Shown: positions 55,001-63,640 of the stretch, piece by piece
How positions within the stretch are numbered: the stretch's first letter is position 1
Layout: every line of letters begins with the position of its first letter
From: Anthoceros angustus
Lineage: Eukaryota; Streptophyta; Anthocerotopsida; Anthocerotales; Anthocerotaceae
Direction: 5' to 3'
DNA length: 64,000 nucleotides
NCBI GenBank assembly: GCA_010909165.1
Contig: MU008167.1
Location: forward strand, 908,501 to 972,500
Program-made: the position numbers and the translations under genes
Notes under the pieces: generated by a model
Databases searched by the model: none
Seen by the model: only the letters and a program-made list of their open reading frames with translations
Told to the model about the DNA's origin: nothing

Positions 55001-57420
55001 ATGAAACTTATCGAACCTTCTCGCGAGAGGGAAGAGGGGTGTGGAGGAGGGGCGAGCAGAAGAAGGAGGAGGAGGGCGCCGGCCGGCGCCTCCTCGAGAA
55101 GACCACAAGGCGTCGATGGGAAAGCGCCCGCTCAATTTGGATTCCATGCAGGGCACTACGAAGCCACATAGTGGCGCACGGAGGCGAAAGGAAGAAAGAA
55201 GAAAACGGCAGCAGGAGGATCCGTTGAGTCATTCCATCCCCATATTTCGACAGATGAGGAACGTCTAGAAGACGCGATCCGGGATGCACTCTCTCGAGGG
55301 ATTCACCACAAGAAGGTTGTCTTGGAAACAGTGTTGGTCAAGTTGGAGAACTTAAGACCAGCTCGCACATAACGCCGGATGCGCAGATTCGGAGGGTTGA
55401 TGAGGCATGGGCCAATTATTTGGCTCGGGTTATTTCAAGGGAGGATAGAGGAGGGTGTTTTGCCACTCTTATGTATGATAGATCCAAGTGAGTGCGACCA
55501 AGTTGGATCGGAAGCGATGGCGAAAAATACGTTATGGGGTTCTTGGTGGGAACCATACATATGCGAATGAAACATCTATGTGATATCTCACCGTGGAAGA
55601 AGAGGTTTCAATATGTGGAAGCACATGTCTATTGTGGGCTTATCGTAAATGCGAGTGCCGCCACGGATCACAATACCATGTCGGACAAGAAAGAAGATGA
55701 ACTTCATTGAGCGTCCGACTTACGAGATGAGCTGCAGATTGCGAAACGCAAGGAGTCTGATGACCATGACTATGGCATGGAAGTACAATCTGCATAAAGT
55801 GCTTGGATTGATTGAGGATGATGAAGGGCGCGAAGACGATGTCTACAAGCAGAACAAAGTAGACAATCGCACACACATTTTATGCATCGCCAAGCGTGAG
55901 GGAAGGTGTGGGACAATGTGGACTTGATTTTTCAAAGTGGGAGGTGGAGAGCTTATGGAAGAAGCATTTACCTAGGACTAAGCAAGAAAGGGAAAGGGAA
56001 GCGGAAGATGGTGACGGAAGCAAGTGGACACGATAAAAGCCAAAGGACATGTTGGCAAAGCCATGGAAATCCTTCCAAGGAATACCACCGGAGAGTGCGG
56101 GCAAGGTCAGCATGTAAAAGTTTTAACTGGACTTATTGATTTGAAGGGCATGGATGAGGAGATCACTTTATGGAAGAAGTTCCATGTCATACAAGTTGCT
56201 ATGGTAAAACACCGGGTGCTCTTCGTCACGAGAAGAATATCCGCTGCATTCGATGCACTGGATGTTGTCTGTCCGCTTTCAAACCGCTTTGGAAAGGTTA
56301 GTTTCGCCCATGTGTGGAGGAGGCGCCGGCCGCCTTCTGCGCTTTGGACTAACCATCATGTGTTTGGAAGAATCGAAGGATATTGAGGTCCTTTCCAAAC
56401 TTCCGATGTCTTCCAACATTTCATTTTCAAGTAAATAATTGGAAAGGATCGAGGAGGTTTTGCGACAAGGACCTTGAGGAAGGATTGAGGTCTTCAATGT
56501 TCCATCCTCGGACAAACAAGTACAATACCAAGTGGAAAGGGATGTTTTGGACATGCGAGGATTTCGAGGAGTACACACTGGTGATGGACGCTCCAAGGGG
56601 TTTCAAATTGGGCCCTTGGACAAACGAGTTGACATGCAGATGATGGACACTGCTTTGCGAGTTTTATGGAGAAAACTACTGGATGAGTTGAGAATGATTG
56701 TCATGCATGGTGTGGAGGCTCACACCGTGAGGGAGTCAATGCAAAGTGGAGCAAGAAAGGGGCTTGGTCTCATTTGTATGGGACAAGACCAACATGAACA
56801 ATGACAGGTGGATTCAAACCGTGGAATATGTCACGGTAGGGTGGGGCATGGGAGATGGATTCACAGGGATAGAGTTCCAATGATGCCTAATGCCATGCAC
56901 GGCACTTTCAACAATGGGAGGTCCGTGATCGCACACGATACTTGCCAGAAGAAACAGTGTACATGTCCCAAGACAAGCTGGTTTGCCCATACCGAGGCCT
57001 CTGGGCTTATGATGAAACTTATCGAACCTTCTCGCGAGAGGGGATTGGATTTTGGACGTATGCTCGGAGTGGGACAACGTTATTGGCTTCCTATGCCGAA
57101 TTGTATCATGAAGTCGACCGAGGTGTGCGTGATACATACCACGCATTGCCGGGCATGAGGTTCTCCGATGTCAAGAAGAGTCGACGCTTGACGCCCACCG
57201 CAGGTCTTGCAGCTTTGGGCGAAGGAGGTGTGTATCAGAGAAGGACTCGCAAGCGCAGTTGTTTCCTTAAACGCAAGGCAAGACCAAACCGGTGATCTTT
57301 TGGCGATGGGCAGCAAACTTTGATAGTGGCAGCCTTCCCGACCCTTGACGACGACAAGAGAACAAGAAGACACAAGGGCGTTGGGGAGAACGATAGCTTC
57401 GATGAAGAGGAAGTGGAGCG
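52020..57420 (+). pseudogene. Unrecognised plus-strand protein of the TIR element
   Basis: Frames on the plus strand join into one long charged protein, most of it present twice. Readable segments in order: an acidic region near 52640-52780 (EAESPEPQIPESE), LEDAIRDALSRGI and VLETVLVKLENLRPP near 53265-53360, MIDPSECDQVGSEAMAKNTL near 53468, ISPWKKRFQYVEAHVYCGL near 53577, VLGLIEDDEG near 53790, VDNRTHILCIAK near 53840, IPPESAQKFVTHVKVLIGLI near 54050, KLLDELRMIVMHGVEEAHTV near 54650, and in copy 2 the continuation LVCPYRGLWAYDETYRTFSR, FWTYARSGTTLLASYAELYH and RGVRDTYHALPGMRFSDVKK (57000-57180). I do not recognise the family. Confidence 0.4.
53010..57035. repeat. 2.0-kb tandem duplication inside the TIR element
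   Basis: Copy 1 is 53010-55024 (2015 bp) and copy 2 is 55025-57035 (2011 bp). GAGAGGG occurs at 53010, 55025 and 57036. Copies differ by many 1-6-bp indels and few clear substitutions. Only copy 2 runs on into the C-terminal coding part. Confidence 0.93.
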
Positions 57421-57766
57421 CACAACCGCTATTGTGATGGATTCGAGTTTCGCCCGTCGAGTCCCAAGTTAGCCCTAGGAATAGGCTTAGTGTTCTCATG
57501 TCATGTGCATCCGCTCGCTTAGTTCATAATGTTATGGGACCGCTTCATTGCGGCAAGTGTTGTCTTCGGTTTTGCCGCCCAACAACACGAAAGTGGCGCC
57601 GCCGCCGCGCCTCATCCGCTTTCATGTCTTTGTTGCGCGAATACGCTTTTTTGAATACCTACGTGTTCTACCATGGTCGACCTTTCTTCAAAAAGAGCTA
57701 AAAGGCATATTTCGGGACTGTGTGTCATGTGCAAAGAGGGTTTTCATTTCACGGAAGGGGGTTCGG
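57421..57766. other. Right subterminal region of the TIR element
   Basis: No recognised gene. CCCCCTTC words near 57755-57765 mirror the GAAGGGGG words of the left end. Confidence 0.4.
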
Positions 57767-57796
57767 ATATTCACCCCCTTCACAAGATATCGTGTT
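57767..57796 (-). repeat. Right terminal inverted repeat
   Basis: On the minus strand it reads AACACGATATC, TTGT and GAAGGGGGTGAATAT, then a further CCCCCTT-type word inside. Confidence 0.85.
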
Positions 57797-57800
57797 TTTT

Positions 57801-58081
57801 CTAGAAACTGACTGACAGTGCCTACAATTCTTGTAATATCAGGTCTGGTCCAATTTGACAAGTAAATGAGTTACCCCACAGCCTGCCTATATGGCTTAGT
57901 AGCCATTTCAAGCTTTTCTGCTTCTAAACTAGGACATTGCTGATGGGACAGTTTCTCTCCTACACTCATGGGGGTAGAGACCGGACGGGAATCTGCCAGA
58001 TTGAACCTTTGTAGGAGCTGTTGCACAAAGTGTTCTTGGTGTATATCGACAGTGCTATCTCTGCTGTTGAAATGGAACTGA
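57801..58081 (-). pseudogene. pol: Copia-2 RT thumb region
   Basis: Minus strand: FHFNSRDSTVDIHQEHFVQQ, LLQRFNLADSRPVSTPMSVG, then KPYRQAVG, a stop, LIYLSNWTRPDIT and IVGTVSQFLEK, at which point the TIR element is inserted. Joins RNase H (46563) on one side and the RT palm (59229) on the other. Confidence 0.9.
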
Positions 58082-59228
58082 ACTCCTATTTAGGAGTTCA
58101 CGACGGTGGATCACAGACATAGAGCGGGCGACGGCGTCGCCGGCATGGACATGGGAGAGCTCAACCCGAATCCATTCCACCGACTCGATGTGCGAGGGCG
58201 CATCGGCAGCGAGCGGTGACCTGAAGTGCGTGGGCGGAGAGTGGTCCGGGAAATGGGTCCTCTTGGTTGTGGAGGGGAGCTGGGATGGCCGCACAAGGAC
58301 TTCTGCTGGGCGGTGGAGAGGATGATTGTGGCAGCCATGAGGGAGGGGTGGTGCGGCTCAACCGCGGTGGGCGGGATGTCATGGACGGTTGGGGCGGATC
58401 TTTGAAGCAGCAAGAGCTCGCATGGCATGTTCTTGTTGTGGATGCCATTCGGGAGGACACACCGGTCTGTTGCGTGCCTAACAATTGAGATAGGGACGCC
58501 TGCGGTGACAATCTGTGCGTAAGGAAATGGGTGCCTGTGGGATTTCGCACACCGAAGGAAGCCTTTACCCACCGCACTCACCGGCCTCATGCACACGAAG
58601 CATGCCGGAAGGCACCTTGTGGGTTGCGATTGCGAAGTGATGGAGTAGCAAGTCTGCGGCGGTGGGCATGGAAGGTAGTCGAGAGGACCGTGGGGCCACA
58701 GACCGGCTGCTTGTGGACTGGGCCTCGAGAGGGCATTGCACCTCGCGGTGAACATTGTGTCGGCAGTGGGCACATTATGCATCGTGCGGGATGTGGATCG
58801 CCACAACTTCTTTGTGGGCCGCCACACTCCCATTTGTGTACAACCGGATAGCATTTCATCTGCTACATGGACTTTTCGACCAACGAAGAGTGTTCTGGCA
58901 ATCGAGGCATGTGACCTCATCATCGGGCATGCCACACCATGGGGGCCGCAAAGGGCACGCGTTGATTCTTTGGAAGATCGCATGCTTTCATGTTTGCGCC
59001 CGTAGCGCTCTTGGACCCTCCGCGGGTTGAGGTAAGGCAAAGGCGGTCGCGCATGGTTTTTGCTTAAGCGGGCAAGGCTATTGAGGGGAAGGACCAAGGC
59101 GCTGCTCGCCTTCAATGTGTCACTGCCCACGAGGCAGGAATGAGCTCATGGCAATGGTTGTGTGATGCTCTCGGAGGCCCATAGTGGCCCGTATAGTAAT
59201 ACGCAGACGTGTGTTGTGCGCGAGTTGG
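58082..59228. other. 1.1-kb GC-rich insert in Copia-2 RT
   Basis: Separates LGQLTFSL from FHFNSRDST of the Copia-2 RT. It holds a 339-codon minus-strand frame (59130-58111) and overlapping open frames on other strands, which points to compositional openness rather than a gene; the sequence is Pro/Ser/Arg-rich with no motif. Termini have no obvious repeat. CTCCTATTTAGGAG, a 14-bp palindrome, sits at the left edge (58082-58095). Confidence 0.5.
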
Positions 59229-59845
59229 TGTAAAGAGAAAGTGAGTTGCCCTAAATCACTCATTTCAAATCTAGAAAGTAACACTTGCTTCACCTTATCC
59301 ATCAAGCTAGCAGAAGTGCTGAAAAGAATACTATCATCAACATAGACGGCCAAAATAAGGAAGTCGGCTCCATCACCGATGAATGACACTATTGTCAAGA
59401 TCCAAACATGTAAAGCTGTCGCATAAGCTCATGAAAAACTTCATTCCAAGCACAAGAGGATTGCTTGAGACCATACAATGTTTTTAGTAACTTGCATACT
59501 CACACCGCCCACCTCATATCCTTCAGACCGACATATAAATATCTTCTTCTAAGAGACCATTCGTAAAAGCGCTTTTACATCAAGTTGGTGCACTATCAGG
59601 TTGTAGTGAGCAGCAAGGGCTAGGAGGATTCTGACAGAGGTGGATTTGACAACAGGCGAGAAGGTTTCATTGTAATCCAGGCCAGGTACTTAACTATAAC
59701 CTTTCGCCACAAGGAGAGCTTTGTATCTCCCTACACTGCCGTCTGTATTAAGTTTCTTCTTGAAAACCCATTTACAAGCTATGGGTTTTATCAAAGGAGG
59801 ATTGAACTGAAGAAAGACAAACTGCCAAGATGGTGGGTTGCTTAG
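59229..59845 (-). pseudogene. pol: Copia-2 reverse transcriptase palm
   Basis: Minus strand: IQPPLIKPIACKWVFKKKLN, DGSVGRYKALLVAKGYS, VPGLDYNETFSPVVKSTSVR, HQLDVK, then LLKTLYGLKQSSCAWNEVFH and the YVDD box ILAVYVDDSILFSTSASL (about 59300-59350), ending LGQLTFSL. Stops and frameshifts occur near 59690, 59580 and 59400. Confidence 0.92.
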
Positions 59846-60860
59846 CTTTAATAGACAAAGGTTCTGGAGGCGTATCTCACGAGGCTCTCCACTTCTTTGC
59901 GCCTCAAGTGCCCCGGTATTTTACACCAATTGCATGTAAAAGACTTCTTTTGAGTGTTGGGGAACCTCTGCTGCTGTCTTGAGGGTGGATAGCCTCGACC
60001 TCTGCCTCGTCCACGAAAACCACCTCTGCGAAGAAAAACGCACTCTTGTGTTGCTTGTAGTGGCTCCACGTGTCTTGTGAAGACCATGTGCACGCTCTTC
60101 AGAGAGAAGTGCACCCAAAACTTCTTCGAGAGTGATGTCGGGTGTCTTGCTTGCACCCGCTGCTTGGACTGCCGCACGAATGGTTGCATTCTGGCTTCCA
60201 ACAAAATTCTAGGAGCGAGGCTAGCAAGCTAACAGCAGCTTGTACCTCGGTGAGGATGTTTCCACAGTAGGCCAAATTGGCTCTACAAGTCCGAAACTTG
60301 TTGATGTAAGCTTCGACAGGCTCTCCTTCCTTCATACGTAAGTTGAAAACGTCCCTATACGCGTGTACTAGGGATGCTAAGCTTTTATCCTGGTAGATCT
60401 GCTTAAACACTTTCCACACATCAGCAGCATTGACAGCACCTATGGTGTGAGGAATCATATTTCTATCCAGGGCAGAAATAAGAATAGACCTAGTACGTCT
60501 GTCTTTACATTCCCACTCAAGCTGCTCATCAGCAGTTCTAGCGGGAGCTTTCATTTTTGGGTCCGACCCATCTGCTATCTGCATAAGCTCATTCTCTTCT
60601 AGGATCTGGGTCAGTCTTAATGCCCAGATATTATAATCAACACCATTAAACCTGTCTTTATCTCTAAATTCTATCTTGAGAGGAGGTAACGGTGTTGGAT
60701 TTGACATGGTTACAGGAATTATAGGGTTGATGACCAACTGGCTAGCTCTATATAAGAGGGCTGCAGGAGAAAAATCCCACACGTAATACTCTATAGGCTC
60801 AAACAGAAAAGAAAGGTCATACACTTCATCCTCTGAATCCGAGTCTGAGACATCTTGCAT
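59846..60860 (-). pseudogene. gag: Copia-2 Gag
   Basis: The minus-strand frame from Met 60860 reads MQDVSDSDSEDEVYDLSF, then IEFRDKDRFNGVDYNIWALR, RTRSILISALDRNMIPHTIG, VWKVFKQIYQDKSLASL and FNLRMKEGEPVEAYINKFR, the UBN2/Copia Gag pattern, followed by a shift near 60225. The C-terminus has an Arg/Gly-rich stretch and a zinc-knuckle start CNWCKIPGHLRR (about 59905-59940) whose last Cys is lost. RT follows almost at once, so protease and integrase have been deleted. Confidence 0.88.
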
Positions 60861-61390
60861 AAGCTTGAGTAGTGTCTTCTCTTAATGAGAAGGGCTCCCA
60901 CTGCTCGAAGCACCGTGGGTTGAGGAGTCTTTCTCAATGAAGTTGCTACAGATGATGTCAAGAATCATCAGGCTTCCCGACAATTGCTTGATCAAATCAC
61001 CGAGCCTTACGCGTTCGGAGTGAAGCGAGTTGGAGACGAAGCTGGGCTGTCTCGTCTTCTTGGGGTTTGCTCGCGTCAGTGCTCGCAGCCTTTTGGGCCT
61101 TGAGAAATCTCTTTGCCGCTCCAACAATTACTCCTGAGAGGCAGTCATCGTTGAGCAAGGTGGTGACTTTCTCAAACTTGTGAGGCTATGGTGTGGAGCG
61201 CTCCAATCGTTCCTCAGCTCGACAATCTGGGCACAAGAGAGGACCGAGAGGCATTGGCTTGGCGTTGCGTCTTGGGGCTGATGCTAGGCCTTTTCTCTTC
61301 GTCATTTTGCCTCAGATCCAGATGAGTGAATGATGTCGCTCACTTGTCCACAGCGCGTTCCTGCGATCAACATCTAAGAATCAAATCCGG
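60861..61390 (-). other. Copia-2 leader
   Basis: Minus-strand sequence between the primer-binding site and Gag. A short frame begins MTKRKGLASAPRRN near 61305; Copia-1 also has an ATGACG-initiated basic frame after its leader, so this may be a shared N-terminal extension. Confidence 0.4.
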
Positions 61391-61402
61391 GCTCTGATAC
61401 CA
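61391..61402 (-). promoter_or_regulatory. Copia-2 primer-binding site (initiator Met tRNA)
   Basis: The complement of TGGTATCAGAGC, directly inside the 5' LTR. Confidence 0.92.
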
Positions 61403-61624
61403 TAATACAATCGAGAATAGCTGCATTATGCTATGAACAGATCACAGGCGGTGGCACGAGAGCAAGGAATCCAGGTAAGAGATCTGTCATTGATTGTCAA
61501 GTAAGGTAACAGAAGGTTCTTAAATAGCCTAGAAATGGTAACCGCTCTAACCGCAAATGCGAACTACCATAACTGTGATCGTAACATGCAGTAAAGCATG
61601 ATTACTACATATGTAAATCCCAAT
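61403..61624 (-). repeat. Copia-2 5' LTR
   Basis: About 97% identical by eye to 45177-45397. Its end, read on the coding strand, is GATTGTATTA rather than the usual CA, so the exact LTR border is uncertain by a base or two. Confidence 0.88.
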
Positions 61625-61630
61625 ACAAAC

Positions 61631-61940
61631 GTCTTATAGCACACGGCCCTGGTTCTTCCCCTTGCTTGAGCTCACTGCATCATCAACCAACAACAGTCTC
61701 GATATTGGCAGCAAAGAGATTCACACAACTCAGGCTAGGTTTGCAAAGCAGCTCGTTGAGGGCTAGGGTGCATCCATCCGCAAGGCTCTCAAGAAACAGC
61801 CATACCTGGTCATGAGGATGGGGGATGCTTGATGACCGTTTTGCAAAGCAGCTCGTTGAGGGCTAGGGTGCATCCATCCGCAAGGCTCTCAAGAAACAGC
61901 CATACCTGGTCATGAGGATGGGGGATGCTTGATGACCGTT
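61631..61940 (-). pseudogene. LEDEAGD/VAVK gene, copy C, right part
   Basis: GCACACGGCCCTGG, GCTTGAGCTCACTGCATCAT and CGCAAGGCTCTCAAGA match 31988-32140 of module B in order, so this is the other half of the gene cut by Copia-2. The 61741-61839 segment is repeated as 61840-61938 (99 bp each), with TTTGCA at the start, junction and end. Confidence 0.55.
61741..61938. repeat. 99-bp tandem duplication
   Basis: Two identical-looking units starting TTTGCAAAGCAGCTCG; TTTGCA occurs again right after the second unit (61939). Confidence 0.92.
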
Positions 61941-61944
61941 TTGC

Positions 61945-62237
61945 AGTGGTTGACCCGATCGATCGCGAGGGGGCGACCTTCATTCCTCCACGTTCTTCAT
62001 GTCCAGCCACCATCTGGTGTCATGAGCCGGACTTCGCAAACAGGGAGCAAGTAGGGGAGTACACTTGTACCAAGAGAGATTATATTGTGTCTACTAGTAA
62101 GGGAGCCGGGCTTTTATGCACGGGCTTGCATAGTACATGCCATAGATGGTGGTAGCCTAGCCGTGATCACCGCAAACAGCGGATTATCCAGCCTCTAATT
62201 GTGGAAGACTAAGCGCTATCAAACCTTATCCGTGACA
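61945..62237 (-). repeat. Possible Gypsy 3' LTR
   Basis: Begins TGTCACGGATAAGG after the element's last codons. No second copy is in the window, so the extent is a guess from the border with host-like sequence. Confidence 0.4.
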
Positions 62238-62239
62238 AC

Positions 62240-62753
62240 TCACCCGGGGGAAGAGGCTTCGACCTCGAAGCCGGGAAGATGTAGGTGATGATCACGAGCA
62301 TAGACACGACGAAGGTCAGGAGAATGAGAAAGGTTGGCAAGGGGTTCCCAAGAGGCATCGCTAATGGGGAAACCTTTCCACAAGACTAAAAATTCATACC
62401 TAGGCGAACACATCGGTGGCGGAGAAGGCTCTCCACTTCATACGCGGACCGTCTACGGTGCCGGGTGGGGTAAGGTGGGGAGCCGTGATAAAAACTGAAA
62501 GGAAACATGAAAGATAGGGCAAGATTAGGGGAAGGGCAAGCTCATAGGCCACAGGGCCAATGCGACAGAGGATACGGTAAGGACCAACAAAACGAGGGGA
62601 AATCTTACGAATCCCAGGAAGGGACAAATTTCGGGCATAAGACATAGGTACCAACTGCAAATTCTTGAGGACGATGACGATGATTGGCAGACTGGGCTTG
62701 GCGGTTTTGGGCTTCATGGGTAAACTGACGAGCCTGCTGCTAAATCTGAACAC
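62240..62753 (-). pseudogene. Gypsy integrase C-terminus and chromodomain
   Basis: Minus strand: LSLPGIRKISPRFVGPYRIL and CRIGPVAYELALP (the GPY/F module of chromovirus integrases, about 62610-62530), then after shifts YEFLVLWKGFPISDASWEPL at about 62400-62340, the chromodomain core L-V-x-W-K-G followed by WEP. This module is thought to direct integration by reading chromatin marks. Small indels break the frame several times. Confidence 0.8.
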
Positions 62754-62859
62754 GTTGGGTGAGGAAATCTACAGCAGCAGGGACACAAGCAGCAGAAGGC
62801 AAGGAAGCAGAAAGCAATGTACGAGGGTGAAAACCTTTGTTGAACAAGAATGGAGTAAC

Positions 62860-63640
62860 TCAGGTTGAGGCATTAGGGGCGTTATTGTAGGCAAACTCAA
62901 TGAGGTGGAAAAAGTCCGGCCACCGAGCTTGGTGCACGCCTGCATAAGCATGGAGAATATCCTCTAAAACTTGATTAGCTCGCTCTGTAGCACCATCGGT
63001 CGAAGGATGAAAGGCAGTAGACATACAGAGCTTGGTGCCAAGACCATGGTGAACCGCTTGCCAGAAGCAGGAAGTAAACCTGGAATCATGGTCGCTCACA
63101 AGAGAGCGAGGGAGGCCATGGGCACGATAAACCACTTTCAAAAATAAGTCAGCAGTTTGCTCAGCAGAGCATGTCTCAGTAGTGGGGGCAAGGAGCACTT
63201 GACGGGTAAGCTTATCCGTGAAGACCAGCAATGCATCAAAGCCAGCAGTAGTGCGAGGCAATCCGGTTATAAAGTCAAGTGTGACTTGCTCCCAAGGCAA
63301 TAAAGGGACAGGCAAGGGTTGGAGCAGGCCGGCACGTTGGTGACAAGCTTTGTTGCGCTGGCATAAGTTACAGAGGAGGACATAATCTCGAACGTCCTGG
63401 TTGAGCTGAGGCCAAAAATAGAGCCGACTGAGAGTGGAAGTAGTACGACTTATACCTTGATGACCTGCAGATGGAACGTCGTGGGCTTCAGAAATCAAAG
63501 CCCGATGGATATGGGGAACCTGAGGGATGAAGAGCCGGTGACGATACCAAAGAAGACCATCCCGCTTAGCCCAGTCAGGGGAACCAGCTCGAAGGGCTTG
63601 CAAAGCATCTCCTTTTCACTGGTTGTCCAATTCAACTCGA
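62860..63640 (-). pseudogene. Gypsy integrase core
   Basis: The minus-strand frame of 247 codons (63603-62860) has the H2C2 zinc finger (EAHDVPSAGHQGISRT with YVLLCNLCQRNK) and the DDE core: first Asp in EQVTLDFITGLPRT, second in RSLVSDHDSRFTSCFW, Glu in DGATERANQVLEDIL. It ends EFAYNNAPNAST. All three catalytic residues are intact. Just upstream the RNase H is deleted: the text passes from EKEML directly into QALRAGSPDWAKRDG near 63605. Confidence 0.93.

Larger units (their letters stand above)
46568..57796. mobile_element. 11.2-kb DNA transposon-like element with 30-bp TIRs
   Basis: Inserted in Copia-2 between VSQFLEK and NPTLAHW, so it is younger than Copia-2. Its ends, 46568-46597 and 57767-57796, are inverted repeats matching at 27 of 30 positions and containing GAAGGGGGTGAATAT. 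TTTT flanks both ends, a possible 4-bp target duplication within an A/T run. GAAGGGGG-type words recur just inside both ends. It encodes a DUF7869-like protein on the minus strand (about 51.1-47.3 kb) and an unrecognised plus-strand protein (about 52.0-57.4 kb, largely duplicated). The superfamily is not identified. Confidence 0.78.
45177..61624 (-). mobile_element. Ty1/Copia LTR retrotransposon, element 2, with nested inserts
   Basis: Minus-strand element of 16.4 kb including inserts. LTRs of about 221 bp lie at 45177-45397 (3') and 61403-61624 (5'). ACAAAC occurs at both outer edges (45171-45176, 61625-61630), compatible with a target duplication. The primer-binding site is GCTCTGATACCA on the plus strand (61391-61402), the complement of TGGTATCAGAGC. 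Gag, RT and RNase H are present; protease and integrase are missing between about 59790 and 59850. Two later inserts split RT and RNase H: a TIR element (46568-57796) and a 1.1-kb piece (about 58082-59228). Confidence 0.9.

Noticed and set aside
58111-59130. A 339-codon minus-strand open frame
   Set aside because: It is the longest frame in the window, but it overlaps open frames on both strands, is Pro/Ser/Arg-rich, shows no motif and lies in a GC-rich insert inside a Copia RT. Open by composition.
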